Shown: positions 62,192-64,000 of the stretch, one piece after another
Numbering within the stretch: the stretch's first letter is position 1
Layout: every line of letters begins with the position of its first letter
Notes under the pieces: generated by a model
Databases searched by the model: none
What the model was told of the DNA's origin: nothing
Seen by the model: the letters and a program-made list of their open reading frames with translations, nothing else
Translations under genes and position numbers: made by a program
Assembly (NCBI GenBank): GCA_036023115.1
Contig: JAYKKT010000088.1
Coordinates: 1,177,001 to 1,241,000 of the forward strand
Length of the DNA stretch: 64,000 nt
Origin: Brasenia schreberi
Lineage: Eukaryota; Streptophyta; Magnoliopsida; Nymphaeales; Cabombaceae
Direction of reading: 5' to 3'

Positions 62192-63329
62192 GCCAATTGG
62201 CGAGAGCTAGCAGAAGTAGATTTCGGATTAACACTTCAAAAGGTCTTTCAGATGATGATGAAGTAATGTGTAATATAAGAAGTTGTTCAACGTCTCTTTC
62301 TCTCTCTATAACAGAGAGAGTATTACCATATTAACGTAAAGAAAATTGAAGGGAACAATTTACAATAAAAAGGTGAGGTCAGAGAAGTGATCATGAGGAG
62401 AAAATGTCATTCTCAGCTTTTTGGAATAGGGTCAAGTAAGTATGTTGATCAAATGTAGCATGATTGTTTTTCTTTTCAATATAAAATTATAGCTTGCAAA
62501 TTGATGAAGTTTGTTTAATTGGCTATTTTCCATCTAGAGCTGACCCACTCGCTCGGTCAAGCTCAACGCAGACAAGCCCAACGAGTCAATCTCATATTCA
62601 TGACCTTAGTTTATAAATCCAAACTCTTACGAACTCAAATCAAGCAATTGCTGAACGAGGGGAGTTGAGCTTGCCCATACTGAGTGAATGGATCCAGAAG
62701 TTTGTTTTGGGTGGAGCGGGTTTCAGGTTTGAATGGATCGGGCTTTAAAAACTTCATCTTTAAGATTCACTAATCAAGGACGGATCCAGAAATTTGTTTT
62801 GGGTGGAGAGGATTTCAGGTTTAGATGGGGCGGGCTTTAAAAACTTCATCTTTAAGATTCGCTAGTCAAAACTTACTTTTAATTATTTGGATATGGGAAT
62901 GTTAGAATGAAAAGTTGGGACTAGATTTGTTGGCCGTCATGAACTGGATTCATTCTCTCTCAAGCAAGAATCTATTCCATGTTTCTTCATGCAAAATTCC
63001 TCAACAAGACGTATCCTTATGATTTGCATGAGGCTTAGATTCCCACGTTTGTTGAACGTGAGTTGTTCTTTCACAATAATCCACCTTAGGCAAGATATAC
63101 TAAAAATATACTCGTTAATATTCTGCTACAAAAATAGTAACGTTCTTCATATTAAACAAAAATTTTAGTTGCTAGAGTTTTATATTCTATGGAGGCTTGA
63201 AAGGAAAGCAATTTGGTTGATGCAAATCGCTGTTAGGCATTGAATCTCCTAAATCGATATGATAACCGGTAACTCACCTGGTCACAGGGTGCCTCATAAG
63301 TTGAAGGGCTATGACTCCGATTATCGGAG
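62192..63329. other. No gene; 88-bp tandem duplication at 62690-62870
   Basis: Two near-identical units, 62690-62777 and 62782-62870, each run from ggatccagaaatttgttttg through gggctttaaaaacttcatct to gattcgctagtcaa. The word ggatccagaaatttgtt also occurs at about 39773. A SINE-like piece (taactcacctggtcacaggg) is at 63265-63310. Confidence 0.6.
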
Positions 63330-64000
63330 AGCCTCTTAAATATATTAAGAGTGGTAAATCGGTAAGACCAAACAATATTTCTATAGAAGTTTGAAAAATC
63401 TTAAGAGAAACAAGAATCACTTTGCTCACACGACTATTTAATAAAATATGGAGAAACCAAAAGATGTCTCAGGAATGGAGAGTGAGTATACTTATACCCA
63501 TATAAAAGTAAAGAGAGACATTTAGAATTGTGTGAATTATCGGGGTATCAAGTTAATGAGTCATACTATAAAATTATGAGAAAGAATTATCGAGCGTAGG
63601 TTAAGACAAGGATCTAATACAATAGAGAACCAATTTTGATTCATACCAGGTAGATCTATTGTTGAAGTGATTCACATTTTGAGATATCATATGAAACATT
63701 TTAGAGCAAAAAAAAGACCTTCACATGATATTTATTGATATAGAAAAAGTTTACGATAGGGTATCAAGGAAGGTTCTTTTGAGAACCTTGGAAAAAAGAG
63801 ACATCCAATTAACATACATAAACTTTATAAGAGACATGTACGATGGTGCAAAAACATGTTGAGGACTCATGAAGGAATGACAGATTTCTTTGAAGTTAAT
63901 ATTGGGTTACATCAAGGATCAACTTTAAGTCCATACTTATTTATAATAGTGATTGATGAGTTAACAAAACATATTCAAGATGAAGTACCTTGGTGTATGT
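63330..64000 (+). mobile_element. RTE-type LINE copy I, running off the right edge
   Basis: Decayed linker and reverse-transcriptase start: KSGKSVRPNNISIEV, a Trp codon changed to TGA (63392-63394), QEWRVS, then SIVEVIHILRYHMKHFRA and [16 protein letters not shown] near the edge. Several frameshifts (e.g. near 63715 and 63859). The catalytic box would lie just beyond the window. Confidence 0.9.

Overview
The window reads as nuclear DNA of a flowering plant. Genes have GT-AG introns and belong to plant families (NIP aquaporin, ZAT-type C2H2 zinc finger, DREB2-type AP2/ERF factor, plant F-box/kelch protein, chalcone synthase, plant separase). The DNA between genes is AT-rich and full of TA, GA and CA microsatellites, non-LTR retrotransposon debris, tRNA-derived SINEs and small inverted-repeat elements. 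The species cannot be fixed from the sequence alone.

Layout: 1-187 is one exon of a NIP aquaporin on the minus strand that runs off the left edge. 1.0-9.8 kb is repeat-rich: MITE-like elements seated in TA/GA microsatellites, a decayed tRNA-Ile, a minus-strand Ty1/copia gag remnant, the last exon of an ALE2-like receptor kinase broken by a stop, SINEs, a degenerate short-period array, and the 3' end of an RTE-type LINE. 13.3-27.5 kb holds the main intact gene, an AMBRA1-like WD40 protein of about 800 residues in 15 coding exons. Its large introns carry a MITE and two RTE insertions. 28-36 kb is LINE and microsatellite debris. 36.2-37.0 kb is an intronless ZAT5-like repressor. 40.4-43.6 kb is the 3' half of a separase gene, broken and lacking the catalytic-cysteine exon. 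46.3-47.7 kb is a chalcone synthase fragment cut at both ends. 50.9-52.9 kb is the longest RTE copy, with target-site duplications. 53.9-54.6 kb is a DREB2F-like factor with an unusual DNA-contact residue. 57.0-58.1 kb and 63.3-64.0 kb are further RTE copies. 60.7-61.9 kb is an intronless F-box/kelch gene.

The genes do not form a pathway. Intact-looking genes are the AMBRA1-like, ZAT5-like, DREB2F-like and F-box genes. The separase, chalcone synthase and receptor-kinase segments are partial and broken copies, so intact copies presumably lie elsewhere. About a dozen RTE pieces all lie on the + strand, and several have Trp codons turned into stops, as expected from cytosine deamination in silenced DNA. 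I found no convincing new molecular system. The most interesting signals are the MITE family whose ends appear to seed (TA)n(GA)n microsatellites, a CCGGTT-rich inverted-repeat family, the array at 9.3 kb, and the pattern of decay.
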